From FEN-1139 sp964396375 (lineage in GTDB: Bacteria; Myxococcota_A; Polyangia; Polyangiales; Polyangiaceae), in the NCBI GenBank assembly GCA_964396375.1, contig CAYNEY010000013.1, forward strand, positions 1-64,000: a stretch of 64,000 bases of DNA. The letters run 5' to 3'. Positions 25,521 through 34,323 of the stretch are shown in pieces. The number at the start of each line of letters is the position of its first letter. Position 1 is the stretch's first letter. Both the position numbers and the translations under genes were made by a program. The notes under the pieces are model-generated. The model did not search any database. It saw only the letters and a program-made list of their open reading frames with translations, and was not told the DNA's origin.

Positions 25521-26798
25521 ATGATGCGATTCCGCGCCGTGAAGGGGATGAACGACATCCTCCCCGAAGAAGTTGTCCGCTGGCAGAACCTGGAACGCGA
25601 ATTTCGCGCCACGGTAGCGCTGTACGGTTACGAGGAGATCCGCACTCCCCTCGTCGAAGAAAGCGGGCTCTTCATCCGTTCCATCGGTGAGAGTACCGAC
25701 GTGGTGGACAAGGAAATGTACTCCTTCACGCGACACGACCAGTCTTTGACCCTGCGCCCCGAGGGAACCGCAGGTGCGGCACGCGCCTACGTCGAGCACG
25801 CGCGCAACAATCGAGAGCCCGTCACTCGGTGGTTCTACATCGGGCCAATGTTCCGCGCCGAGCGGCCCCAGCGCGGCCGGTACCGACAGTTTCACCAAGC
25901 GGGTTGCGAGATCTACGGTGACAAGGGGCCCATCGCCGACGCCGAGATGATAGCGATGCTGTGCCACTTCTTCACCAAGCTTGGGGTGATGAACCTTCGG
26001 GTAGCTATCAACAGCCTAGGGGGCAACGCTGCGCGGGAACGGTACCACCAGCTCTTGGTCGAGTACTTCACGGCACGGCAGAGTGCTTTGAGCCCCCACG
26101 CCCAGCTCCGCCTCACGCAGAATCCGCTTCGGATCCTGGACTCGAAGGATCCCCGGGATCAAGAACTCTCCAGAGAGGCGCCCTCGATTCTCGAGGTGCT
26201 CGAGGGGGACGATCTCGACCACTTCACCCGCCTTCGAAGCTCGCTCGATGCCCTCGGCGTAAACTACGAGGTTGATCCCCGGTTAGTACGCGGCCTCGAC
26301 TACTACACGCGGACCCTCTTCGAGATCTCGGCTGCAAGCGGTGAACTCGGGACCCAAAACGCCCTCTGCGGCGGGGGGCGCTACGACGAAATGATCGGAG
26401 GTCTGGGTGGCCCGAAGGTCCCCGCGGTTGGCTTCGCGCTCGGCATCGAGCGCCTCTTGCTCGCCATGCCTGAATCTACCCCTTCCCCCCCCTGCCCGGT
26501 GTTCTTCGCTCCGCTCGGTCCCCGCGCCGCCGAGATCGCCCTTGGCTTCGCCAAGTCACTGCGTGAAGCAGGCATCCGCGTCGAGGTGGATGGACGAGGC
26601 AACTCCCTGAAGAGCCTGTTGCGGCGCGCCGACGGGCTCACCTGCCGCTTTGTCGTGGTGCTTGGTGAGTCCGAACTCTCCGCCGAGCAGGCGCAACTCA
26701 AAGACCTGGTAAACCATGAGCAGCTCCTGATCCCGTTCACAACGCTCGTGACGGAGCTGCGCGAGCGCGTACTTTCTGCAAAGGGAGGTGTGTCGTGA
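25521..26798 (+). CDS. hisS: Histidyl-tRNA synthetase
   Basis: The 425-residue class II synthetase starts MMRFRAVKGMNDILPEE. It shows LRPEGTAGAARAYV, motif 2 FRAERPQRGRYRQFHQAGCEIYG, the HisRS signature LVRGLDYYTRTLFE and GGGRYDEMIGGLGG, and ends in an anticodon-binding domain. The frame is open upstream to 25443, but that would include the inverted repeat and is not family-like. Its TGA overlaps the GTG start of the next gene. Confidence 0.95.
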   Translation: MMRFRAVKGMNDILPEEVVRWQNLEREFRATVALYGYEEIRTPLVEESGLFIRSIGESTDVVDKEMYSFTRHDQSLTLRPEGTAGAARAYVEHARNNREPVTRWFYIGPMFRAERPQRGRYRQFHQAGCEIYGDKGPIADAEMIAMLCHFFTKLGVMNLRVAINSLGGNAARERYHQLLVEYFTARQSALSPHAQLRLTQNPLRILDSKDPRDQELSREAPSILEVLEGDDLDHFTRLRSSLDALGVNYEVDPRLVRGLDYYTRTLFEISAASGELGTQNALCGGGRYDEMIGGLGGPKVPAVGFALGIERLLLAMPESTPSPPCPVFFAPLGPRAAEIALGFAKSLREAGIRVEVDGRGNSLKSLLRRADGLTCRFVVVLGESELSAEQAQLKDLVNHEQLLIPFTTLVTELRERVLSAKGGVS

Positions 26799-28561
26799 AG
26801 CTCTTTCGAACGACATCCCTCACGTTGGGGCTGGTCGCTTCTGCATCCTCGGCCTTCGCGCAGCTCGGCATGGACCCCTATGGTGGTGGCATGAGCAGCC
26901 CGATGGGTGGCAGCCCCGAGCCCGCCAAGAAGCCCGCCCAGAAGCCGGTCAACCCGGATGAACCCGAGCTGCACGCGGCGCCAGGCGCCAGCGACGAGGT
27001 GCTGGGGAGCGGTAGTGAGCCCACCCTGCCGGAGCGACCACTGGCGATGAGCCCACGGGTTGCCGCCAGCATTGGCACCGACACGGATCTCGAGAACCAG
27101 GAGCGCGGCCGGCGGGAGGAGGAGACCAAGCGCAGCTTCTATGGGGTCGTTTACACGGAGGAGAGCGGCGGATACGGCTTTACCACCACCTTACCGCCGC
27201 TCTGGGTGAACCGTACCCAACCTTCGCGCACCAATCCGGCGGTCACGGATCGAGCCACAGTGGCCGGTGGGCTCTACTACAACCGCCGCAGCGCCGAGCG
27301 CGCCGACGACGTCCTCTTCCCGCTGTTCTTCAACCTACGGGATAGGATCGAGGGATCGCGCACGACAGTGCTGGGCCCGTTTGCCAACCGCAGCACCAAG
27401 ACCGAGAGTGACACCTGGCTCGCCCCGCTGTTTTTTCACGGGAAGCGTCCCGACGGTGGATACACCCTGATCCCCCCGCTCTTGACCTACGATCACCTGG
27501 ACAAAGAGGGTGGCACAACCATCGTGGGTCCTGCCTTCTGTAGCTTCTCGGGCGGTACCAGCTGTGACACCCGCACCAGCACGGACATCGACTTCGGGAT
27601 CGCTCCACTCTATTTCTACGGCCAGAACCGCTGGCACAACTATGAGCTGATCCCGCCGCTTTTCCACTATTACGGCTACGATGACCGGGATCTCTCCTGG
27701 GTCAACGTGTGGGGTCCGTACTACCGCGAGCATGACCAGAAGCGGGACCTCTTACACGTGATGCCCATCTACTGGTCTCTGGAGAAGCAGAACGGAGGTC
27801 GGTACACCACCGTGTTTCCGCTGTTTCACTATGGACGCGAGAACGGCGGTTACACCCTTGCAAACCCGCTATTTCTTCTGGCTCGAGGGGAGAAAGGGGA
27901 GAGCACTTTCGTGACCTGGGGCTACGCCCGGTATCGCGGACGCACCAGCCTCGACATGGTAACGCCCCTCTACTGGCAGTACGAGGATCCCGATATCAAC
28001 TTGACCGAGCGCCTGCTCTTCCCTCTCTACTACGACCGAGTGAGCCCGCGGGAGTCCACACATGTCTACTTCCCATTCTACGGCAAGAGCACGCGATATG
28101 GGATCAGCGACACCACCTGGGTGACCCCCTTCTTCCAGCACACCCACGATCTTACCGGCTGGTCCACCAACATCCACCCACTCCTTTACCTCGGTCGCAA
28201 TGGCCGAGCCACCCACACCGTGGTCGCTCCCTTCTTCTACGATTTCGCAGGCACGGAGAGCCGAGCGACGGTGGGCTTCCCGGTGTTCTGGCGCTTCACC
28301 GATCTCGATGGCACGGCACAGTTGGTCGGCAACGTCTACTATGGCGAGAAGCGCGTCCACGGGGGCACGGACTGGCAGCTCCACATCTTCCCGCTCTTCT
28401 CCTACGGGGAGAGCCCAAGGGGACACTTCTGGAACGTGTTGTTTGGGCTAGCTGGATTCACCCGTGAAGGGGCCGAAGCTCGCGTTCGTGCCCTGTGGAT
28501 CCCCATCAACGTGGGTGAGAAGCCGGTCGAACAAATGCCCGTAGAGGGACCAACACCCTAG
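26795..28561 (+). CDS. Secreted protein with about 17 PL(F/Y/W)-type aromatic repeats
   Basis: The 588-residue protein has a cleavable signal peptide (1-22, ending AFAQ), a Pro/Gly-rich linker to about 115, then a long beta-rich region. A short motif, Pro-hydrophobic-aromatic (PLFFNL, PLFFHG, PLYFYG, PIYWSL, PLYWQY, PFFYDF, PVFWRF, PLFSYG), recurs about every 20-30 residues, around 17 times. I do not recognise a family. It may be a periplasmic or surface beta-structure, or an outer-membrane barrel. It is translationally coupled to hisS (GTGA), which says little about function. Confidence 0.75.
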   Translation: MKLFRTTSLTLGLVASASSAFAQLGMDPYGGGMSSPMGGSPEPAKKPAQKPVNPDEPELHAAPGASDEVLGSGSEPTLPERPLAMSPRVAASIGTDTDLENQERGRREEETKRSFYGVVYTEESGGYGFTTTLPPLWVNRTQPSRTNPAVTDRATVAGGLYYNRRSAERADDVLFPLFFNLRDRIEGSRTTVLGPFANRSTKTESDTWLAPLFFHGKRPDGGYTLIPPLLTYDHLDKEGGTTIVGPAFCSFSGGTSCDTRTSTDIDFGIAPLYFYGQNRWHNYELIPPLFHYYGYDDRDLSWVNVWGPYYREHDQKRDLLHVMPIYWSLEKQNGGRYTTVFPLFHYGRENGGYTLANPLFLLARGEKGESTFVTWGYARYRGRTSLDMVTPLYWQYEDPDINLTERLLFPLYYDRVSPRESTHVYFPFYGKSTRYGISDTTWVTPFFQHTHDLTGWSTNIHPLLYLGRNGRATHTVVAPFFYDFAGTESRATVGFPVFWRFTDLDGTAQLVGNVYYGEKRVHGGTDWQLHIFPLFSYGESPRGHFWNVLFGLAGFTREGAEARVRALWIPINVGEKPVEQMPVEGPTP

Positions 28562-28644
28562 CTCGTCAGGGGCGTTTCTGGACGACACTTCGGTGTTCGA
28601 GCGTTGCCACGGTTTCGCGTTCGGCCGAGGTAGAACCGAGGTTT

Positions 28645-29844
28645 TCAGGCCTCGGACGGACGCGGCCTTCCGACCTCGCCCACAGCGACATCAGCCAGTG
28701 CCTGTTCGAGTCGTGCAGCGAGTTCACCTTGTCCCACGCGATTGAGTTCCGATGCGACCTGACGCACCTCATCCGGATCGAGCTCAGAAAACACCTCGAG
28801 AACGAGTTCGGTGAGCTCCCCATATGCCGACAGTCCCAGCAGAACTCGGATAAGGGAGGCGGCTACCTCGCTTCGTCGATCACCCTTGGCCCGCGCACTG
28901 CGCAGACACTCCGCCGCGCGGAGCCCATCCTGCTCGGCCTCGTAGACACGTGCCAAAAGCAGCGGATCGACCTGCTCGTGGCCGAGCCAGCGGACAGCGT
29001 GGCGCGCCTCGGCATGATCGCCCACCAAGAGTGCGGCCCAGCACAGGATCTCGGTCGCAATCCGCCGCTGCTGATCGGACTTGGTGCGCTCGGTTACTTC
29101 GCGGGCCAAGCCAAGTGCCCTCGGCCCCTGCCCAGCCTCCAGCGCACGGCGCGCCTCAGCCAGCGTAGCCTCGAGATCACGCTCGGTCGGCGCCGCCGCT
29201 CCCTGCTGCCGTTGCATCGACAAGTATTGCATGATGCCGGAGGCACCGAACAAGACCGCGGCGATCGGCATTTTCATCCAGAAGAACCAGGCCGCCGCTA
29301 CTACCCCAATGACCATCGAGATGGTGGCGGAGAGCATCCGTCGCTTCGGGCCGAGCGAGAGGGCCAGCACTTGTCCACCATCAAAGGGCAAGACCGGTAG
29401 GAGGTTGACGAAACTCCAGAACAGATTGACCTGCAGCAGGATCATCAACACATCAACCACGGTTACGTCGGCACCTGCCAGGAGCACTCCCTCCGGCAGC
29501 GTGCGCATGGCAAGATAAGACAGCACCGCTAGCCCGATGCCGAAGAAGGGCCCAGCCAGCGTGATTTGGATGGCCTGACGGCGACTGATGGGCCTGTCTG
29601 GCTGCCAGGTGGTGAGCCCACCGAAGGCGTGAATGATGATCGCTGGGCGCTGACCGGTGCGACGCGCCACCACCGCGTGACCCAGCTCGTGGATCAGCAC
29701 CGACACGAAGAACACCACCACCAGGAGCAGCTTGTGCAGCAAGGTGCTCTCAGGATCGAGTAGGAACACAATCGCCACCACCCACAAAAAAGCGGGTTGC
29801 ACTTCGACCGGAAAACCAAGAACCGCAAAACGCAGGCTACCCAT
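28645..29844 (-). CDS. Site-2-type M50 metalloprotease with C-terminal helical-repeat domain
   Basis: From the internal ATG 29844 the protein is 399 residues, starting MGSLRFAVLGFPVEV. It has several membrane segments, the zinc motif HELGH (His52, Glu53, His56) and the second-site motif NLLPVLPFDGGQ. These mark an intramembrane M50 protease of the compact YwhC-like type. Residues about 215-399 form a soluble helical, TPR-like domain not found in minimal members. The frame extends to 29889, without family support. Substrates are unknown; the upstream genes concern the cell wall. Confidence 0.85.
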   Translation of the reverse strand: MGSLRFAVLGFPVEVQPAFLWVVAIVFLLDPESTLLHKLLLVVVFFVSVLIHELGHAVVARRTGQRPAIIIHAFGGLTTWQPDRPISRRQAIQITLAGPFFGIGLAVLSYLAMRTLPEGVLLAGADVTVVDVLMILLQVNLFWSFVNLLPVLPFDGGQVLALSLGPKRRMLSATISMVIGVVAAAWFFWMKMPIAAVLFGASGIMQYLSMQRQQGAAAPTERDLEATLAEARRALEAGQGPRALGLAREVTERTKSDQQRRIATEILCWAALLVGDHAEARHAVRWLGHEQVDPLLLARVYEAEQDGLRAAECLRSARAKGDRRSEVAASLIRVLLGLSAYGELTELVLEVFSELDPDEVRQVASELNRVGQGELAARLEQALADVAVGEVGRPRPSEA

Positions 29845-29912
29845 GCGACAACATGTCTTAGCGCAGGGCCAAAGGGCCTGCCATGTCACAGCCGACCGGC
29901 CGAGCTTCTACC

Positions 29913-31733
29913 TCACTCGCGGATGAAGACCACCGTGCCCTCACCCATCTCACTGCCCACATTGAGGCCGTGCCACCCCTCTGGAAGCGGGGGATCGGTC
30001 CAGAAGAAGATGTAGCGCGCATCGATGGGGGACAGATTCACGCAGCCGTGGCTTCGAGGAACGCCGAACACATCATGCCAATAGGCGCCATGCAGCGCAT
30101 ATCCAGCGGCAAAATACTGAATCCATGGCACATCGCGCAGCTCGAACCCAAGCGATCCACGCCGGCGTGTCACCCCATACTCTGGATCACGCCCCTTCTT
30201 GATGTTGAGCAAGCGCAGCTGATCTGCCTGACTCAGCTTTTGCTTCTTCTTCTCCGCCGCCAACAACCGCGAAATGGTCGCCTGTGTGTCCGGATCGTCC
30301 GAGGAGGCAGTCTGTGCGGTGTTTTCGCGGCTCCCACCCGACAAGCTAGAGTTCTCCTCAGAATCCATGGCCGCGGCGATGTGCTTACTACGGATCCGGA
30401 ACTCGCCGCGCGGTGTGGCAAGAGAGGTCTTGGGATCTCCGAGGCGATCTCGCCCGGTCGAAACTAGCGTGGCATAGACAGGACGCTTGCCTTCATAGAG
30501 CACCAGGGTCTGCTGTCGGAGCGAGATGTCGATCCATTTCTCGCCTTTCTCGGCTGCGGCAGGCGAGCTTGGCGGCGACGCCACGACCCCAACATCGCTG
30601 GCAAGAAGCCATGCGGTGGGATCCTTGGCGGTCTGGAGATAGCGTCGGCCCGCCTTGATCCGCGCGACGCCGGTCAGAGGCACCAGTGCTCGCCGTGGTA
30701 AGCTGATCCCCTCCCGTACCTGATCCTGCTCCTTGACTAGCTGATAGCTCTTGGCCTGGTCGGTCACGATCCAACCGAAGGGAAGCACCGCCGCAGGGCC
30801 GAGCTCGATGCCGTGAAACGGTGAACCCGTGTCGGGCTTGATCTTGGTCGCCGGAATGAGCCGAAGATCGACGGCTACCACGAAGCGACGCGAGAAGTCC
30901 CCATCGCGGGCCACGAAGGACCCGACCGACGACAGACCGGTCTTGCGCCGCACCCGATCGGCGAAAATGGCGTACTCGGGCACCTCGAAGCCCGAAACGT
31001 TGGGGATCTGCCGGCGATTGTCGGCGAGCCAGAAAGGGATCGGGTCATCCTCGGTTTCCCCGCCCAGCAACCGCCCTAGCCCCATCGCGGTCGACAAAAC
31101 ATGCCCCGTATTCGCCTTCAATCCCAGCACCGGCACCCCCCGCGAATCGAGCGGCACGTCATTCGCTCCCAAGACCACGGTCTGCACCTCGCGCTCATGC
31201 TCCGCATACCAGGCCAGGTGCTGAGCAAGCTCGAACTCACTCTTCTCCTGCTCCTTCTTGGTAGGGATTCGCAGATACTGCGGTGCTGTCGCCCGCACGA
31301 ACCCGTAGCTGTAGGGCAGCGGACGACTGAGCGCGGGCCGCCGACTTGCGGCGCGGATCAGCGGGCTCTCGAGGTCGGTCGTGAACTCCGCGGTGCTCGC
31401 GTAGCCAGTGGGGTATACGCGAAACCACTTCCCTGCCCCTTCGGTCAGAAGCTCCGCCTCGCGACGGATCTTGCCACCCAGACGCACGTAGCCGAGGCGG
31501 CGCGACGATTCGTTGGGGGACTTATAGATGGTGCTGGCGATCTTGGTAGCGCCAAGCTCCGGGGCTGAGCGCGGGGCCTGGCGATCAAGCTCTCCGTGTC
31601 CCGTCGAGACCGGCGCAGCCGACAGAATGCTCGGCGCAGCCGATGGGTTGGTCTCGGGTTTCTCCGAACCAGATCGGCGATCACAGCCGAGCAGCAAGAA
31701 GGAGACTCCTAGGAACCAAGCAAGCGACGACAC
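29913..31733 (-). CDS. L,D-transpeptidase (YkuD) lipoprotein
   Basis: The 606-residue protein has a lipoprotein signal (LLGC, Cys17), a long N-terminal region of unknown fold and a C-terminal YkuD domain. The domain starts near KWIDISLRQQTLVLYEGKRP and ends with HGAYWHDVFGVPRSHGCVNLSP, where the His and Cys of SHGCVNL are catalytic. L,D-transpeptidases crosslink peptidoglycan 3-3 or attach proteins to it. A Ser/Gln-rich insertion interrupts the domain between the beta-strands. It lies 36 bp downstream of the VanW gene. Confidence 0.9.
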   Translation of the reverse strand: MSSLAWFLGVSFLLLGCDRRSGSEKPETNPSAAPSILSAAPVSTGHGELDRQAPRSAPELGATKIASTIYKSPNESSRRLGYVRLGGKIRREAELLTEGAGKWFRVYPTGYASTAEFTTDLESPLIRAASRRPALSRPLPYSYGFVRATAPQYLRIPTKKEQEKSEFELAQHLAWYAEHEREVQTVVLGANDVPLDSRGVPVLGLKANTGHVLSTAMGLGRLLGGETEDDPIPFWLADNRRQIPNVSGFEVPEYAIFADRVRRKTGLSSVGSFVARDGDFSRRFVVAVDLRLIPATKIKPDTGSPFHGIELGPAAVLPFGWIVTDQAKSYQLVKEQDQVREGISLPRRALVPLTGVARIKAGRRYLQTAKDPTAWLLASDVGVVASPPSSPAAAEKGEKWIDISLRQQTLVLYEGKRPVYATLVSTGRDRLGDPKTSLATPRGEFRIRSKHIAAAMDSEENSSLSGGSRENTAQTASSDDPDTQATISRLLAAEKKKQKLSQADQLRLLNIKKGRDPEYGVTRRRGSLGFELRDVPWIQYFAAGYALHGAYWHDVFGVPRSHGCVNLSPIDARYIFFWTDPPLPEGWHGLNVGSEMGEGTVVFIRE

Positions 31734-31769
31734 CTCCGGGATTTAGCCAACAAAAGGGAGCAGCGCCAG

Positions 31770-33299
31770 CTAGGGCAGACTCGGCTCTGTCTCGGCCGTG
31801 GTGGTGGATGGATTCTTCCTGCGGGTTGCCGCCGTGGGAAGCTCCCCCTCGATAGTCTCGCCATCCCAGGTCATAGCGACGGCGCCTTCCGCGAGCGGAC
31901 CTAGCACGTCCCGAGTGACCGCACTCCCCACCCAGAACACCTCGGGGACGGGAAAGTACCGACTTCGATACTCGCGGGTCACCTTTCGCCCGTCTGGGTA
32001 CTCGGCCACGACCGTGCTGGTGACGTCGTAGCCCGGGCTGCCCTTCTGCTTTCGTTCGGAGACCGAAGCCGACAGCTCCGGCCGGGTCACGACACGACGA
32101 TAGGTATCGTAGCGCTTGGTGACTCGATAGCTGTGGGTGAACTGTGCTGGAGGCAACCGACCGAGCAGCTCCACCCGGAGTCGGTAGTGCCCCGGGAAGC
32201 TCGTGTGTACGATCAGGGGCACCGAATAGGGGTTCTTCAGGACCAAATCCACCTCCCCGTCGAGCACTGTAGCGTCGAGCCCGAGCGGGAGATATCCGCT
32301 CGGTCGACTGTGGCTGCGCCGGGAGACAATCTCGAGCCCACCGTGAATGGCGGCAGCGAACAGTGTGCTGGCCACCTGGCATACCCCTCCGCCCACCCCT
32401 GGCTCGAGTTCGTCATCGATGATCACTGGCGCCATCTGGTATCCCCGCTCGACCAGCCGTGGACCAACCTGGCGGTTGAAGCTGAGCATACCTTCGGGTG
32501 GGATGATCACCTCGTCGAGCGCTGCTGCCGCTTGCCGGATATTGATCGCGCGAGGTCCCGCGCGCGTTCGGAAGTCCGACTCGTATGCGGCTAGAACCAA
32601 CGAGACGTCGATCCCTCCCACCATCTCATCGGTGACCCGTGGCGTCACCGGCTCGATCGCCACGCGGACCCCGAGGGTGAGTTCCGGCGTTGGACGAGCC
32701 AGTGCTAGAAGCGTGGTCTCGAAAGCCAATTGCTCGCCGAATTCCGCCTTCACCGTGCGGTGTAGAGGGATATCCAGCCGCGCGTCGACAGGGCTTTTCG
32801 CAAATGCCGGCGCGATCCCCTCCAGAGCCCCCCGCGCCTTGGCGGTGTCGATCCGATACGTAAGGGGGACATCGAGCCTTCCGCGCAGCGCATCGAACAG
32901 ACTAACGACGCTCGACCAACCGGCATGACGCCGCGACTTGGTGGCATCGGCCAGGGTCGCACCGACATCGAGTTCGATCCCGAGCTCGCCCATCGACAGC
33001 ACCACTGTCTCGCGTGGGCCGACCAGTGGCAGCTGATCTCTCAGGCGACGCTGGCGCAGTTGCTCCAGCCAATCACCCAGACTCCCCTGCGCTGGTGGAA
33101 GGTAGCCCCCAATCGTGGTGCCTGGCCAGAGGCCGAGGGGGGCGGTGGTCCACCATGAGAGCCCAGCACCAAGGGCGATCGCTAGAAGCACCAGCGGAAC
33201 CGCGAGCAAGATCACCGATCGACCAGGCATAGGACCCCTATCAGCAAACCTCGCGCCAGCCCGAGGCTGTTCCCTCGGTTCACCCCTCATCTGCCTCAT
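31770..33299 (-). CDS. VanW-family protein with N-terminal PG_binding_4-like domain
   Basis: The 509-residue protein has one membrane anchor (about 27-50), a PG_binding_4-like region (about 100-200) and a VanW domain (about 240-370). The VanW domain contains AINIRQAAAALDE, GMLSFNRQVGPRLVERGYQ, GVGGGVCQVASTLFAAA and YLPLGLDATVLDG. VanW occurs in some vancomycin-resistance clusters and in many cell-wall proteins; its reaction is not established. The ATG at 33299 overlaps the Nudix stop (ATGA), which supports this start over ATG 33230. Confidence 0.87.
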   Translation of the reverse strand: MRQMRGEPREQPRAGARFADRGPMPGRSVILLAVPLVLLAIALGAGLSWWTTAPLGLWPGTTIGGYLPPAQGSLGDWLEQLRQRRLRDQLPLVGPRETVVLSMGELGIELDVGATLADATKSRRHAGWSSVVSLFDALRGRLDVPLTYRIDTAKARGALEGIAPAFAKSPVDARLDIPLHRTVKAEFGEQLAFETTLLALARPTPELTLGVRVAIEPVTPRVTDEMVGGIDVSLVLAAYESDFRTRAGPRAINIRQAAAALDEVIIPPEGMLSFNRQVGPRLVERGYQMAPVIIDDELEPGVGGGVCQVASTLFAAAIHGGLEIVSRRSHSRPSGYLPLGLDATVLDGEVDLVLKNPYSVPLIVHTSFPGHYRLRVELLGRLPPAQFTHSYRVTKRYDTYRRVVTRPELSASVSERKQKGSPGYDVTSTVVAEYPDGRKVTREYRSRYFPVPEVFWVGSAVTRDVLGPLAEGAVAMTWDGETIEGELPTAATRRKNPSTTTAETEPSLP

Positions 33300-33796
33300 A
33301 TAACCGAATCTACTGGGAAAGTATCATGGGCCAGCATGCGATCTCCGTCAAACAGGAACCGCCCGCGAAAATGCCTTCCGCATAATAAATACGGTAACCA
33401 GAGCCGATCGTCCTCCCACATCTCCTGATACGGCACCGCATCGCGAGACACCCACAGCGGGATCGCCTCGTCGGTTTCGCGCGGTTCGCCAACGTAGCCC
33501 GAAGCGGAAAAGACCGTCGCGAACAGTGAGTAGCCGTCGACGAACTGAAAGCTCAACTCCCCACACGCGGTGAGTCCGACCGGGGTCACGCACAGCTCCT
33601 CCTCGACCTCGCGACGCGCAGCTTCGTACGGCGTTTCGTTCGGTTCGAGCCGCCCCCCAGGTCCGTTGATCTTTCCCTGACCGAGACCGCGTTTCTTCCT
33701 GATCAAGAGCAGCTGGTTCTGGTGCTCGATGAACACCAGCGTAGCTCGGTCGATGGGCGACCACCCTTCCCAAGGCGGCAGCTCCAAGACATTCAT
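33296..33796 (-). CDS. Nudix hydrolase, MTH1-like
   Basis: The 166-residue protein has the Nudix box with pattern GX5EX7REUXEE starting GGRLEPNETPYEAARREVEEE; the Gly near the end of the box is replaced by Cys (ELCV). The C-terminal EMWEDDRLWLPYLL resembles MTH1/NUDT1, which cleans 8-oxo-purine nucleotides, so nucleotide-pool sanitation is likely. It overlaps both neighbours by 4 nt (ATGA) inside the miaB to VanW run. Confidence 0.85.
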   Translation of the reverse strand: MNVLELPPWEGWSPIDRATLVFIEHQNQLLLIRKKRGLGQGKINGPGGRLEPNETPYEAARREVEEELCVTPVGLTACGELSFQFVDGYSLFATVFSASGYVGEPRETDEAIPLWVSRDAVPYQEMWEDDRLWLPYLLCGRHFRGRFLFDGDRMLAHDTFPVDSVI

Positions 33797-34323
33797 GCCG
33801 AGGGCTCGCCTCGCCGCAAGTAATCCGCGGCCAGCCCCACGTAGCCCCGCGCACCGCTCCTGCCCATGGCTCGCTCCGCCTCGGTGAGTTCGCGGACCGG
33901 CCGCGCTGGGGAGCCCCGAACCATCGTGTATGGGGCCACTTCCGTGCGGGGAGACACCAAGGAGCCAGCCGCGACCACGGCACCCTCACCGATCCGACAG
34001 TCATCGAGCAGGATCGCTCCCATCCCGATCAGCGCTCCGTCACCGATCACGGCGCTGTGGAGGATCACCCCATGTCCTATCACCACGTCTGCGCCCACCA
34101 GCGTGTCAGATGCCCCCCCAGTGATGTGAAGCACGCAAAGATCTTGAACATTCGCCCGCGCCCCGATCCGGATCGCACCCACATCTCCACGCAGCACCGC
34201 TCCAAACCAAATGCTCGCCGAAGGGCCCACCTCTACATCTCCGATCAGGGTAGCGTTCTCCGCGATGAAGGCGTCGGGGGATATGATGGGGGTTTTGTTC
34301 CGAAAAGGGAGGATAAGCGGCAT
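33793..34323 (-). CDS. Gamma-carbonic-anhydrase-like hexapeptide protein (YrdA family)
   Basis: The 176-residue protein is a left-handed beta-helix with hexapeptide turns such as VGPSASIWFGAVLRGD, IGARANVQDLCVLH, VVIGHGVILHSAVIGDGALIGMGA. His residues in LHI, GHG and LHS are at the gamma-class zinc ligand positions. YrdA/PaaY-type proteins may be carbonic anhydrases or thioesterases. The start shares one base with the miaB stop (TGATG). Confidence 0.88.
   Translation of the reverse strand: MPLILPFRNKTPIISPDAFIAENATLIGDVEVGPSASIWFGAVLRGDVGAIRIGARANVQDLCVLHITGGASDTLVGADVVIGHGVILHSAVIGDGALIGMGAILLDDCRIGEGAVVAAGSLVSPRTEVAPYTMVRGSPARPVRELTEAERAMGRSGARGYVGLAADYLRRGEPSA

Noticed and set aside
26381..26974. 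Minus-strand 197-residue open frame over the hisS 3' end
   Set aside because: It is a shadow of hisS; the composition is Arg/Ser-rich and no motif is present.
28585..28602. UUCG-loop hairpin after the aromatic-repeat protein
   Set aside because: Only four Watson-Crick pairs and no T-tract; too weak to call.
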